Origin: an uncultured Marinobacter sp.
GTDB lineage: Bacteria; Pseudomonadota; Gammaproteobacteria; Pseudomonadales; Oleiphilaceae
Assembly (NCBI RefSeq): GCF_947488835.1
Contig: NZ_CANLBK010000003.1
Coordinates: forward strand, 186,001 to 250,000
Direction of reading: 5' to 3'
Length of the DNA: 64,000 nucleotides
Shown: one piece after another, positions 39,317-47,986 of the stretch
How positions within the stretch are numbered: the first letter of the stretch is position 1
Layout of the letters: each line of letters opens with the position of its first letter
Translations under genes and position numbers: made by a program
The notes under the pieces: generated by a model
The model's database searches: none
The model's input: only the letters and a program-made list of their open reading frames with translations
What the model was told of the DNA's origin: nothing

Positions 39317-40284
39317 GATGAATGCACCGCAATCAATAAAAACACTGTGATCATCAGCACCACCCCAAGCCAGAGCCAGACGCCTCGCCGTACCAGTGTG
39401 ATCGCGGCTTCCACACTGGCGGCGCTCGCATTCTCAGCACCGCCCAGAATCGGGCGATGTTTAATACCTGAAGGGTAAGGCGAGGCCCCGCCAAGCCGAA
39501 CATCCAAAGCACCTGCACCCGCCGCCATAACAGGGCCGGCATTCGGGCTATCCCACTGCGGCCCCTGATTTCTCCAGCACCACCAGGCCAGTTTGCGATT
39601 GCCCAGCAACATATAGGTTAGGGCCGTCAGCCTCGCAGGCACCCAGCCCATAAGGTCGTCCAGCCGTGCTGCCACTCGGCCAAAATATAAAAATCGCGGG
39701 TTGCGATAGCCCCACATGGCATCCAGGGTATTCACCATGCGGTGCAACACCACACCCGGAATGCCTGCAACCAGGAACCAGAACACACTGGCAAACACGG
39801 CATCGGCTCCGTTCTCCAGCATGGACTCAGTCGCCGCTGCAGCCACGCCCTCCTCATCCAGCGCACTCGCCTTACGGCTGACAATACGGCCGACCTGGTC
39901 ACGAGCTTTTTCAAGGTTGCCGGCCTGCAATGGCTCAGCCACCGCCTTGCCATGCTCCGCCAACCCGCGGAGGGACATGGCAAGCCAAAGGGTTGTCGAC
40001 TGAATCAACACCAACAGCCAGCCATCAAGAGTGGCAGACACCCAGATCGCCACGCCCAAAAAAGGCGCGGTGAGCAAAAACACGGAAAACAGACCGGCCA
40101 CCAGACTTCGCCGGGATTGATTCGAAGCGGTGTTAAATCGCTTTTCAACGGCGTTTACCAAGTGCCCGAACCCAACCACCGGATGCAGGCGACGCGGCTC
40201 GCCAAACAGATGATCAAGGACGAGGGCAAGTACAAACACAATCAAAGGAGCGAATAGCAGCACTGGTGATCCCGAGCCGGTCAA
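39313..40284 (-). CDS. cbiB: Adenosylcobinamide-phosphate synthase
   Basis: 323-residue membrane protein attaching aminopropanol (phosphate) to adenosylcobyric acid. Signatures are LDHLFGEPRRLHPVVGFGHLV near residues 23-43, GRIVSRKASALDEEGVAAAATESMLENGADAV near 128-160, and NTLDAMWGYRN near 187. About five hydrophobic helices. It is upstream of and coupled to cobD, which supplies its substrate, and is divergent from cobT across 134 bases. Confidence 0.95.
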   Translation of the reverse strand: MTGSGSPVLLFAPLIVFVLALVLDHLFGEPRRLHPVVGFGHLVNAVEKRFNTASNQSRRSLVAGLFSVFLLTAPFLGVAIWVSATLDGWLLVLIQSTTLWLAMSLRGLAEHGKAVAEPLQAGNLEKARDQVGRIVSRKASALDEEGVAAAATESMLENGADAVFASVFWFLVAGIPGVVLHRMVNTLDAMWGYRNPRFLYFGRVAARLDDLMGWVPARLTALTYMLLGNRKLAWWCWRNQGPQWDSPNAGPVMAAGAGALDVRLGGASPYPSGIKHRPILGGAENASAASVEAAITLVRRGVWLWLGVVLMITVFLLIAVHSS

Positions 40285-40367
40285 TCGATGAAGCCGTCAA
40301 GCCTACCTCATTCCACCCAGTCGGAGTATGATCCCGCCCCACACTCTATAAAACCCAAGCCCTGATC

Positions 40368-40393
40368 ACCGTAACAGCACCCCGCATTACGGT
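40368..40393. other. Inverted repeat in the cbiB-cobT divergent interval
   Basis: ACCGTAA (40368-40374) and TTACGGT (40387-40393) are perfect seven-base arms separated by 12 bases, 26 bases before the cobT ATG. They could be an operator or a small RNA hairpin in the cobT leader. No B12-box sequence is present in this interval. Confidence 0.35.
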
Positions 40394-40418
40394 TTATTGA
40401 TGTCTGAAGGTATGTGAA

Positions 40419-41489
40419 ATGTCGTTCCCCAGCAGTTGGACTACCCCTCCCCAGCAACCCGACGCGCAGTTTTTTGAACGAGCCGCACAGCGCCAAAGCG
40501 TTCTGACTAAGCCCGCAGGCTCGCTGGGCCGGCTTGAGAACGTGGCGGTTCAACTATCCGGGTTGCAGGGCACCGTCACGCCAGCAGTTGATCGCGTTCA
40601 GATCAGTGTATTCGTGGGTGACCATGGCATTTGTGAGGAGGGCGTTTCGGCCTATCCCCAAGCGGTTACAGCTCAGATGATTGCCAACTTTGCCAATGGC
40701 GGCGCGGCCATAAGCGTGCTGGCCAAATCTCTGGGTGCAGAACTGGAAGTTGTTAACCTGGGCACGGTTGCGGATGTTGAGCCCAACTTACCCGGTGTGG
40801 TTGATGCTCACATCGCCCCCTGCACCCGTAATTTTTCAGAAGCCGATGCCATGACGACTGAGCAGCTATGCGCCGCGCTCAGCCACGGCGATGCCGCCGC
40901 CCAGCGCGCGGCAGACAAAGGCAGCCAGTTATTCATCGGCGGCGAAATGGGCATAGGTAACACCACCTCCGCCACGGCTCTTGCCAGTTCGCTGATGAGC
41001 AAAAACCCCATGAAACTCACTGGTCCTGGCACTGGCCTGAACATGGCGGGCGTGCGCCACAAAGCGGAAGTCATCATCCTGGCGATTCAGCGCCACGATA
41101 ACGATGACGATGGCGAGGATGCCATAGCCGTACTCAAGGCCTTTGGTGGCTTTGAAATAGCCGCTCTGGCGGGCGCCTTTGCCGGCTGCGCAGCGCGATC
41201 CATTCCGGTGTTGGTCGATGGGTATATTGCCTCTGTCGCAGCGTTACTTGCGGTAAGCCAGCAGCCAGACATCCGCCCTTGGCTGCTATTTGCCCACCGC
41301 TCCGCTGAGCCTGGCCACGAAGCTATTCTTGGCGCACTAGATGCCGAGCCCTTGCTGGATCTTGGCATGCGGCTCGGTGAAGGCAGCGGGGCAGCTGTCG
41401 CCATTCCGCTCTTGAGAATGGCCTGTGAGCTACACAACAAAATGGCCAGCTTTGAAGACGCTGGCGTTAGCAATAAAGATCCGCAATGA
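40419..41489 (+). CDS. cobT: Nicotinate-nucleotide-dimethylbenzimidazole phosphoribosyltransferase
   Basis: 356 residues. It makes alpha-ribazole phosphate from dimethylbenzimidazole and nicotinate mononucleotide. Diagnostic motifs are RQSVLTKPAGSLGRLE near 24-39, VFVGDHGICEEGVSAYPQ near 63-80, FIGGEMGIGNTTSATALAS near 170-188, and the catalytic-glutamate region RSAEPGHEAILGAL near 292. GAAGG lies eight bases before the ATG. It uses the product of bluB and is followed 15 bases later by the CobC-type phosphatase, forming an operon. Confidence 0.96.
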   Translation: MSFPSSWTTPPQQPDAQFFERAAQRQSVLTKPAGSLGRLENVAVQLSGLQGTVTPAVDRVQISVFVGDHGICEEGVSAYPQAVTAQMIANFANGGAAISVLAKSLGAELEVVNLGTVADVEPNLPGVVDAHIAPCTRNFSEADAMTTEQLCAALSHGDAAAQRAADKGSQLFIGGEMGIGNTTSATALASSLMSKNPMKLTGPGTGLNMAGVRHKAEVIILAIQRHDNDDDGEDAIAVLKAFGGFEIAALAGAFAGCAARSIPVLVDGYIASVAALLAVSQQPDIRPWLLFAHRSAEPGHEAILGALDAEPLLDLGMRLGEGSGAAVAIPLLRMACELHNKMASFEDAGVSNKDPQ

Positions 41490-41504
41490 AAGAGGGCAGG
41501 CACC

Positions 41505-42128
41505 ATGGCTGATAGCACATCCGTGTTTGACCTGATTCGCCACGGCGAGCCGGAAGGCGGCCCCATGTATCGCGGCAGCAAAGACGACCCGCTAAGCGAG
41601 GCGGGTTGGCAGCAGATGCGAAGCGCAGTGACTGAAAGTGACCGCTGGGATGCCATAGTTACCTCCCCCATGCTGCGCTGCGTTCGCTTTGCGCAGGAAC
41701 TCGCAGATAACCGCGGAATCCCCCTGCATAAGGACGAACGTTTGCGGGAGATTAACTTCGGGGAATGGGAAGGGCGCACAGCCGATGAGGTGATGGCCAA
41801 CGATGGCGAGAGGCTCAGCCAGTTCTGGGCGAACCCGGTTGCCTACACGCCTCCCGGCGGTGAAACGGCCAAGGACTTCAATCGCCGCGTTTCTGAAAGC
41901 TGGCACCATTGGCGGGAAGAGCTTGCGGGCCAAAAGGTCCTGATCGTTTGCCATGGTGGCGTGATAAGGATGGTAATCGCAGATGTGATGAACATTCCAC
42001 TGGAACATTCCTTCTCCAGTGTGGCCACGCCCTATGCCTGCCGTAGCAGAATACAGGTGGACACATCGGCTCACGGGGTTTTCCAAAGCCTTGTAGCCCA
42101 CGGGTCACTCAAGGCTTCAACACCATAG
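41505..42128 (+). CDS. cobC: Histidine phosphatase, probable alpha-ribazole phosphatase (CobC)
   Basis: 207 residues of the phosphoglycerate-mutase-like fold. The phospho-histidine is in DLIRHGEPEGG near residues 9-18; LREINFGEWEGRTADEVM near 83-100 and VCHGGVIRMVIADVM near 147-161 supply the other active-site residues. It would remove phosphate from alpha-ribazole phosphate or cobalamin phosphate. The assignment over a generic phosphatase rests on its place between cobT and cobU. Its 3' end overlaps the convergent cobU by 20 bases. Confidence 0.85.
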   Translation: MADSTSVFDLIRHGEPEGGPMYRGSKDDPLSEAGWQQMRSAVTESDRWDAIVTSPMLRCVRFAQELADNRGIPLHKDERLREINFGEWEGRTADEVMANDGERLSQFWANPVAYTPPGGETAKDFNRRVSESWHHWREELAGQKVLIVCHGGVIRMVIADVMNIPLEHSFSSVATPYACRSRIQVDTSAHGVFQSLVAHGSLKASTP

Positions 42129-42624
42129 GCAGCCCAGCGACACTCATTACCACTTTGTCGCTCACAGCGGCCAGCGCCTGATTCAGCCAACCCAGCTCAT
42201 CCGCAAAACGCCGGGTGAGCGGGTCCATTCCGATCGTACCCAGCCCCACCTCATTGCTGACTATGACAAGCTTGCCAGGATAAAGGCTTACCTGTTCTAA
42301 AAACGCGTCCCGTTCCCGGGCAAAGGTTTCTTCTCCGGCGTGCAGCAGGTTGCTCACCCACAGGCTCATGCAGTCAATCAGTATGCACGGCGCATGCGTG
42401 GACTTCGCCTGGCGGGCAAGCACCTGGGCCAGAGCCAGCGGCTCTTCCTCAAGCCCCCAACCATCCGGGCGATGCTGTTGATGGCGCTGAATGCGGGCAC
42501 GCATCTCGTCGTCTCCGGCGGTTGCTGTGGCCAGATAAACCACCGAGTTGTTTGTCTCTGAAGCCAGTCTCTCTGCCAACGCGGTTTTACCCGAGCGAAT
42601 ACCACCAAGAACCAACGTATGCAT
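42109..42624 (-). CDS. cobU: Adenosylcobinamide kinase / adenosylcobinamide-phosphate guanylyltransferase
   Basis: 171-residue bifunctional enzyme. The P-loop is GGIRSGKTALAERLA at residues 7-21; VVYLATATAGDDEMRARIQRHQQHRPDGW near 33-61 contains the guanylylated His; ILIDCMSLWVSNLL and VIVSNEVGLGTIGMDPLTRRF follow. It converts adenosylcobinamide to the GDP form used by CobS. It stands alone on the minus strand, opposed to cobC. Confidence 0.95.
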   Translation of the reverse strand: MHTLVLGGIRSGKTALAERLASETNNSVVYLATATAGDDEMRARIQRHQQHRPDGWGLEEEPLALAQVLARQAKSTHAPCILIDCMSLWVSNLLHAGEETFARERDAFLEQVSLYPGKLVIVSNEVGLGTIGMDPLTRRFADELGWLNQALAAVSDKVVMSVAGLPMVLKP

Positions 42625-42681
42625 TGTGTTTTATCTCCAGAATCGAGAAACGCATGCTAACTGGCGTCCCTACCGAAAAGC

Positions 42682-42702
42682 AAAAAGCCCCGCGAACGGG
42701 GC
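42682..42702 (-). terminator. UUCG-tetraloop intrinsic terminator of the porin gene
   Basis: On the minus strand GCCCCG, TTCG and CGGGGC (42702-42687) form a perfect six-base stem closed by a stable UUCG loop, with TTTTT directly after (42686-42682). It lies 33 bases past the porin stop and before the cobU start. Confidence 0.85.
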
Positions 42703-42735
42703 AAAACCAAGAGAAAACCCGTTCCGAAACGCGGG

Positions 42736-43854
42736 TCAGAACTTAACGCGCATACCAGTCATGGCAATGTTGATGTCATCGTAGCTACGCTCTTTAGCGC
42801 TTAACTGGTAGTTATTGAACGCGGCGTACATATCCAGCCACTTTGCTGGTGTATAAACATAGCTGATGCCATAGGCTTTGGCCTCGCTATCCGTCACCGG
42901 CGCTGGCGTATAGTCTGTGCGGTCTTCACCGACAGCGTGGTGAATCGCAACCGCATGGTTACCGGTTTTGTACCCGGTTTTGACCATATAAAAATCCGAG
43001 GAGGTTCGTGCCTTGTCATCCTGCATGGAATAAACACCCCCCAGGTTAAAGCCACTGGTGTGCAACCAGGACACAGACCCACCATAAATCTCGAGCTTAT
43101 CCACGGCACCGCCAACGTCCTTACGTGAATAACCAACACCCGCAGCCAACTTTCCCGCCAGTGGCAAAGTTACCTTCGCTGCCAACTCGGTAACGTCATC
43201 ACTGCCGGTACCGCTGCTCTTTTGCTTGTACCCCTGGCTCACAGAAACGGTAACGGGGCCTATCTGGGGGCTGTCATAACGCACGCGGTCGTATCGCTGC
43301 TCAAAGTCCTGATTGTGCAGGGCCTGAATCAGTTTTACATCATTACCTGAGCCATCTTTAGCCACAAAGGGCAAAGCACCACCCATCAGCCCCAGGTTAG
43401 AGAAAGCCGCCACCTTGGTGCCAGAAAGATCAATTTCAGTATTACCATCAGCGGCGCCAGACCCCTGACCAATTGAAACCTGACCAAAATCACCCGCAAC
43501 AAACAGATTAATATGGCGCTCTTCCAACTCGCCGTTTATAGAGCGGTTGTCTGGCGTGACTTTGCTCGAATCGTTGTGCTGGTATTCAAACTCAAGATGA
43601 GTACCAATCCGCACACCCAGATCTTCTACCTCCTTACTGATCTTTGCACCGAAACGGCTGGAGGCGTATTTGTTATCCACTAGATAGGTTTCTGAACCGT
43701 AGCCCGTGTCACCGTACATCACGGCCATATTCACCCAGCCATAGGTATCGATATCCAGATCAGGCACTTCCACTGTTTTTGCGGAAGCTGATGTTGCCGC
43801 CAAGCCACTGCTGATCAAGGCAATTGCGAGGTAGAGCTTGCGCTGCTGTTTCAT
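42736..43854 (-). CDS. Outer-membrane porin (general trimeric type)
   Basis: 372 residues from ATG 43854, with GGAG seven bases upstream; a longer start at 43866 adds four residues. The signal peptide ends near TSASA-KT. The rest alternates short amphipathic strands with loops (SRFGAKISKEVEDLG, GTHLEFEYQHND, VSIGQGSGAADGNTEIDLSGT) and ends in MRVKF with a terminal Phe, as barrel proteins do. The GQGSGAADG segment is seen in marine gammaproteobacterial porins. No solute specificity can be read. A Fur-like sequence lies 29 bases upstream. Confidence 0.85.
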   Translation of the reverse strand: MKQQRKLYLAIALISSGLAATSASAKTVEVPDLDIDTYGWVNMAVMYGDTGYGSETYLVDNKYASSRFGAKISKEVEDLGVRIGTHLEFEYQHNDSSKVTPDNRSINGELEERHINLFVAGDFGQVSIGQGSGAADGNTEIDLSGTKVAAFSNLGLMGGALPFVAKDGSGNDVKLIQALHNQDFEQRYDRVRYDSPQIGPVTVSVSQGYKQKSSGTGSDDVTELAAKVTLPLAGKLAAGVGYSRKDVGGAVDKLEIYGGSVSWLHTSGFNLGGVYSMQDDKARTSSDFYMVKTGYKTGNHAVAIHHAVGEDRTDYTPAPVTDSEAKAYGISYVYTPAKWLDMYAAFNNYQLSAKERSYDDINIAMTGMRVKF

Positions 43855-43882
43855 AACTTTCTCCAACGTATCAACAACTTGA

Positions 43883-43901
43883 ATTAATGATACTCATGCG
43901 A
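43883..43901 (-). promoter_or_regulatory. Possible Fur-box-like sequence upstream of the porin
   Basis: ATTAATGATACTCATGCGA matches the 19-base Fur consensus at 12 positions, concentrated in the left and central part. It lies in the porin leader or promoter region. The match is weak and could be chance. Confidence 0.25.
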
Positions 43902-44121
43902 ATAGCAAGCTAACCATAGCTACACAAAGCAATCCTGGTTTGACACCCGTCAATTTGATCAGGCTTATAGGGCTGCTCTAGGGACAAACACTTAGCTAAA
44001 CGCTGCTCTGTTGCGGGGAGAAAGAGTTGGTTTCAGGTTTTCGGGCCAGGCTCCGCCGATCATCCGTCGGCTTCTGCTATAGTTTTGCTCAAGCGCTTTC
44101 AAATTCCATCCGGGAGACAGC

Positions 44122-46008
44122 ATGCAGGCTGAACTGATCGATATCCGCAACCACCTCATCCAGCATGCTCCATTTGATGAAATGCCTGAGGAGCTGGTTA
44201 ACGAGCTTACTGCCAACATTGAGATCAGCTATGTGCGGGCAGGAACCCAGATAACCGAAACCGGGCAAACCAGTACTCGCATGTATTATGTACGCAGCGG
44301 CGCCGTGGAAATTTTTCGCCGCTCAGGCGAGCTCTATAACCGCATAGGTGAAGGCGAGATTTTTGGCCAGTTTGGCCTGCTTATGCGTGGCCAGGTGAGG
44401 TTTCCTGCCCGGGCACTGGAGGACAGCCTGCTCTATCGCATTACGGCAGAAACCTTTCATTATTTGTTTGAAAACGATGAGAACTTTGCAGATTTTGTGG
44501 AGATAGAAGATCGCAGCCGTTTGCGTTCAGCCGTTTCCCGCCGGGAAAAATCCAACGCTCTGATGACATCCCGCGTTAACCGTCTTATTTCCAGAGAAAC
44601 CGTCTCGGCACCCACCACTGTGAGGCTGCAGGAAGCTGCGCGAATCATGACAGATCAGGGCGTATCCGCTCTGCTGTTGATGGATGAAGAGTGCGGTGGC
44701 ACCTGCGACAGGGAGCGGCTGGTGGGCATCATCACCGATCGGGATCTGCGCACACGGGCGGTAACCGAAGCGCTGCCCTCCGAAACACCTGTCAGCGATA
44801 TCATGACCACAGGCTTGATTACCATTCGGGCCAGCAGCTATGTGTTTGAAGCCATGCTCACCATGCTGCACAACAATGTGCATCACTTGCCGGTAATAGA
44901 CGGAGACGAGGTTCGTGGCGTAATCGCCCTTGCAGACATTGTGCGTTACGAAAGTCAGAGCAGCTTGTATCTGGTGAGTAACATCTTCCACCAGCAAGAT
45001 GTGAAAGCCCTGAAGAAAATCAGCAAGGATGTCCGCGACAGCTTTGTGCGTATGGTGAATGAGGACGCCAATTCACACATGATAGGCAGTGCTATGGCAG
45101 GCATTGGCCGAAGCTTCACTCAGCGCTTGCTGGAGTTGGGTGAGGAAAAACTGGGGCCGCCGCCGGTTCCCTACTGCTTCATGGCACTGGGTTCCATGGC
45201 CCGGGACGAGCAACTGGTGGTGACAGACCAGGACAATGCCATGATTCTGGACAACAGCTTTGTGCCAGAAGAACACGACGAGTACTTCCTCGCACTGGCA
45301 AAATTTGTGTCTGATGGGCTAGCACAATGTGGCTACACCTACTGCACCGGCGACATTATGGCCACCAACCCAAAATGGCGTCAGCCGTTGAAGGTTTGGC
45401 GCGATTACTTTACCGACTGGATTGAAAACCCCAAGGCAGTAGCCCTGCTGAACAGCAATATCTTTTTCGATCTGGACGGCATTTATGGCCGTACGGAATA
45501 TGCCGAAGAATTGAAAGCTCTGGTCGCCCAAAAAGCCAGCAGCAGCCAACTGTTCCTGACTCTTATGGCGCGCAACGCACTCAATCGAACACCGCCGCTT
45601 GGATTCTTCCGCACCTTCGTACTTGAAGAAGACGGCAAGCATCAAAAAACCTTCAACCTGAAACGCCGGGGTACCGCCCCGCTGTCCGATCTGATCCGCA
45701 TTCACGCATTGGCTTCGGGTTCACAGGCACAGAACTCTTTTGAAAGGCTGAAAAGCATCGGAAAAACCAAGCTGATCATGGAAGACGATCTGAGCAACCT
45801 GCGGGATGCACTGGAGTTCATTTCTATTGTGCGTATTCGCCATCAGGCGCTGGCTCTGGAAGCTGGAGAGGAGCCAGATAACAACGTGCGGCCGGAAGAT
45901 TTGTCGCCGTTTGAACGCAGCCATCTGAAGGACGCATTCCAGGTTGTGAGCAACGCACAAAAATTCCTGAGATTCCGCTACAACTCTCAGGCGACGCGGC
46001 ATGTCTGA
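44122..46008 (+). CDS. Cyclic-nucleotide-binding / CBS / DUF294 nucleotidyltransferase-like signalling protein
   Basis: 628 residues, soluble. Residues 20-130 are a cNMP-binding domain (GEGEIFGQFGLLMRGQVRFPARA), 155-280 hold two CBS motifs (LVGIITDRDLRTRAV and HLPVIDGDEVRGVIALADI), and from about 290 comes the DUF294 domain with a nucleotidyltransferase core LGSMARDEQLVVTDQDNAM at 356-374, the G-S...D-x-D pattern of GlnD-like enzymes, then a C-terminal helical domain (PF10335 type). The architecture suggests that a cyclic nucleotide and an adenine nucleotide control transfer to an unknown target. It overlaps the exonuclease gene by eight bases. The 267 bases upstream hold divergent promoters. 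Confidence 0.9.
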   Translation: MQAELIDIRNHLIQHAPFDEMPEELVNELTANIEISYVRAGTQITETGQTSTRMYYVRSGAVEIFRRSGELYNRIGEGEIFGQFGLLMRGQVRFPARALEDSLLYRITAETFHYLFENDENFADFVEIEDRSRLRSAVSRREKSNALMTSRVNRLISRETVSAPTTVRLQEAARIMTDQGVSALLLMDEECGGTCDRERLVGIITDRDLRTRAVTEALPSETPVSDIMTTGLITIRASSYVFEAMLTMLHNNVHHLPVIDGDEVRGVIALADIVRYESQSSLYLVSNIFHQQDVKALKKISKDVRDSFVRMVNEDANSHMIGSAMAGIGRSFTQRLLELGEEKLGPPPVPYCFMALGSMARDEQLVVTDQDNAMILDNSFVPEEHDEYFLALAKFVSDGLAQCGYTYCTGDIMATNPKWRQPLKVWRDYFTDWIENPKAVALLNSNIFFDLDGIYGRTEYAEELKALVAQKASSSQLFLTLMARNALNRTPPLGFFRTFVLEEDGKHQKTFNLKRRGTAPLSDLIRIHALASGSQAQNSFERLKSIGKTKLIMEDDLSNLRDALEFISIVRIRHQALALEAGEEPDNNVRPEDLSPFERSHLKDAFQVVSNAQKFLRFRYNSQATRHV

Positions 46009-46729
46009 CAACCAACCCCTGCCAGACACTATTAAATCCCTGCCATGGCCAGAACAATACAAGGCCCTGTCGGAAAGTGCCCAAGCGCCCGTACTTAAAG
46101 CGTTTTACGAAGCTGGCTGCGTTTCTGAGAACACGCCTGTCTCTGAAGTAGCCATGGTGGCCCTGGACTTTGAAACCACTGGCCTTGATGCAGAAGCTCA
46201 CTCAATCGTCAGTATCGGGCTGGTGCCCTTTACGCTGGACGCTGTTCTGCTTAATCAGGCCAAACACTGGATTGTGCGCCCAAGACTGCCCCTGCACCAG
46301 ACATCGGTTACCTTCCACGGCATCACCCATGCCGATATCAGCGATGCGCCGGATTTATCAGAAATACTGGAAGAGGTCTTTGCCAGTCTGAATGGCCGCA
46401 TTCCCGTTGTGCACTACAGGCATATCGAACGGCCATTCCTGAATGTGGCATTGCAATATCGACTCGATGAAGGAATTCGCTTCCCTCTTATCGACACCAT
46501 GGCCATAGAGGCCTACCTGCATCCGGACCGACAGCCTTCGTTCTTTAAACGCCTAGTGGGAGGAGAGCCAATTTCCATACGCCTTGGAGACAGCCGAAAG
46601 CGCTACGGGCTGCCTCACTATGCCGCCCATAACGCTTTAGTAGATGCCATTGCCACCGCGGAACTGCTACAGGCACAAATACAGCACCACTTCAGCCCGC
46701 AAACACCCATTGGTGATTTGTGGCTTTGA
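46001..46729 (+). CDS. DEDDh 3'-5' exonuclease (DnaQ/epsilon-like)
   Basis: 242 residues. After an N-terminal helix of about 45 residues, the exonuclease core shows ALDFETTGLDAEAHSIVSIG (first Asp and Glu), HYRHIERPFLN (second Asp region, with Glu in place of the usual first residue of this motif), and HNALVDAIATAELLQA (His and last Asp). It is translationally coupled to the cNMP/CBS protein, a pairing that recurs in marine gammaproteobacteria as far as I recall, although a shared role is not established. It could act in proofreading, repair or RNA turnover. Confidence 0.88.
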   Translation: MSDNQPLPDTIKSLPWPEQYKALSESAQAPVLKAFYEAGCVSENTPVSEVAMVALDFETTGLDAEAHSIVSIGLVPFTLDAVLLNQAKHWIVRPRLPLHQTSVTFHGITHADISDAPDLSEILEEVFASLNGRIPVVHYRHIERPFLNVALQYRLDEGIRFPLIDTMAIEAYLHPDRQPSFFKRLVGGEPISIRLGDSRKRYGLPHYAAHNALVDAIATAELLQAQIQHHFSPQTPIGDLWL

Positions 46730-46732
46730 AGC

Positions 46733-47908
46733 TTACTGAGACGCCTTCACCTGGGGGATCCAGTCGTCGTATCCCGCATCCGCCATTTCCTCTAGCGGAA
46801 TGAACTTCAACGCCGCTGAGTTCATGCAATAGCGCAAGCCGGTAGGGGCTGGGCCATCATTAAACACATGCCCAAGGTGCGAGTCGGCAAAGCGGCTGCG
46901 GATCTCGGTGCGCTTCATAAAGAACCCGTTGTCTTCCTTTTCCACAACCATGTCCGAGCTCAGCGGGCGGGTAAAGCTCGGCCAGCCAGTTCCGGATTTG
47001 TATTTGTCACGGGAAGAAAACAGTGGCTCACCGGACACCACATCCACGTAGATTCCCGGCTGTTTGTTATCCCAGTACGGATTGCTGAACGCCCGCTCGG
47101 TGCCATCGTTCTGGGTGATTTCATACTGAGTACTGGTCAGTAGCTGCTTTAAGGTTTCGGTATCCGGTTTTACAAAGCTTTCCGGGTCGAAGCCTTTTTT
47201 CTCGCCGGAACTGCCCATTGATTTGTCGCTTGGCTTGAACTGGCTGAAGTCCAATTCATAGTCTTCGCCATACACGCTTTCAACAAACTGATAGCGGCCC
47301 GAATTGTAGGTGTAAAACTTATAGCGCACCGGATTCGTTTTATAGTAATCCTGGTGATACTTCTCTGCCGCGTAAAAAGCGCCCAGTGGTGCAATCTCAA
47401 TAACCACTGGCTTTTCATAGACACCGGAAGCCTGCAGTGCCTGTTTGGCCGTTTCAGCCAAACGCTTCTGCTCGGCATCGTGATAGAAAATTCCCGGGCG
47501 ATACTGTTGGCCACGATCCACAAACTGACCATTGGCATCCGTGGGATTCATCATTCTCCAAAGGCCCTGCAACAAGCCTTCGTAGGTGATTACGGTCGGG
47601 TCGTAGTAAACCTGCACAGCTTCTGTGTGCCCGGTGCTACCGCCGGCCACCTGCTGATAGTTCGGATTAGGCTCGTCGCCACCGGTGTAGCCAGAAACAG
47701 CTTCCACCACGCCGGGGATTTTCTCGTAGCCAGCTTCCACGCACCAGAAGCAGCCACCGGCAAAAGTGGCGACTTTCAGGCCTGGGTCTTTCGGAGCATA
47801 TTCATTGGCCGTGTCGGTGCTTTTCTCAGCTGTGGCAACGTTGGCATAAAAGGCGCCGGTAGCTGCTACCAAAAGCGCAGTAACCATCGCGAGTATTTTT
47901 CGATTCAT
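46733..47908 (-). CDS. msrAB: Secreted bifunctional peptide-methionine sulfoxide reductase MsrA-MsrB
   Basis: 391 residues. A signal peptide (about 1-27, ending VATA) directs it to the periplasm. The MsrA domain comes first, with [16 protein letters not shown] and nucleophile Cys53; MsrB follows from about 245, with [28 protein letters not shown] and RYCMN, catalytic Cys361. The zinc-binding CxxC pairs of many MsrB proteins are absent. Together the domains repair both S- and R-sulfoxides. RBS AGGAG is eight bases from the ATG. It lies 78 bases downstream of a histidine kinase gene on the same strand. No thioredoxin-like domain is fused, so an outside reductant is needed. Confidence 0.95.
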   Translation of the reverse strand: MNRKILAMVTALLVAATGAFYANVATAEKSTDTANEYAPKDPGLKVATFAGGCFWCVEAGYEKIPGVVEAVSGYTGGDEPNPNYQQVAGGSTGHTEAVQVYYDPTVITYEGLLQGLWRMMNPTDANGQFVDRGQQYRPGIFYHDAEQKRLAETAKQALQASGVYEKPVVIEIAPLGAFYAAEKYHQDYYKTNPVRYKFYTYNSGRYQFVESVYGEDYELDFSQFKPSDKSMGSSGEKKGFDPESFVKPDTETLKQLLTSTQYEITQNDGTERAFSNPYWDNKQPGIYVDVVSGEPLFSSRDKYKSGTGWPSFTRPLSSDMVVEKEDNGFFMKRTEIRSRFADSHLGHVFNDGPAPTGLRYCMNSAALKFIPLEEMADAGYDDWIPQVKASQ

Positions 47909-47986
47909 AACAACTCTCCTGCGAGTAATATCCTAAGCCATCCTATCGCCGTGACTTCACCAAAACGTTCCTTAAGTCTTACGAAT

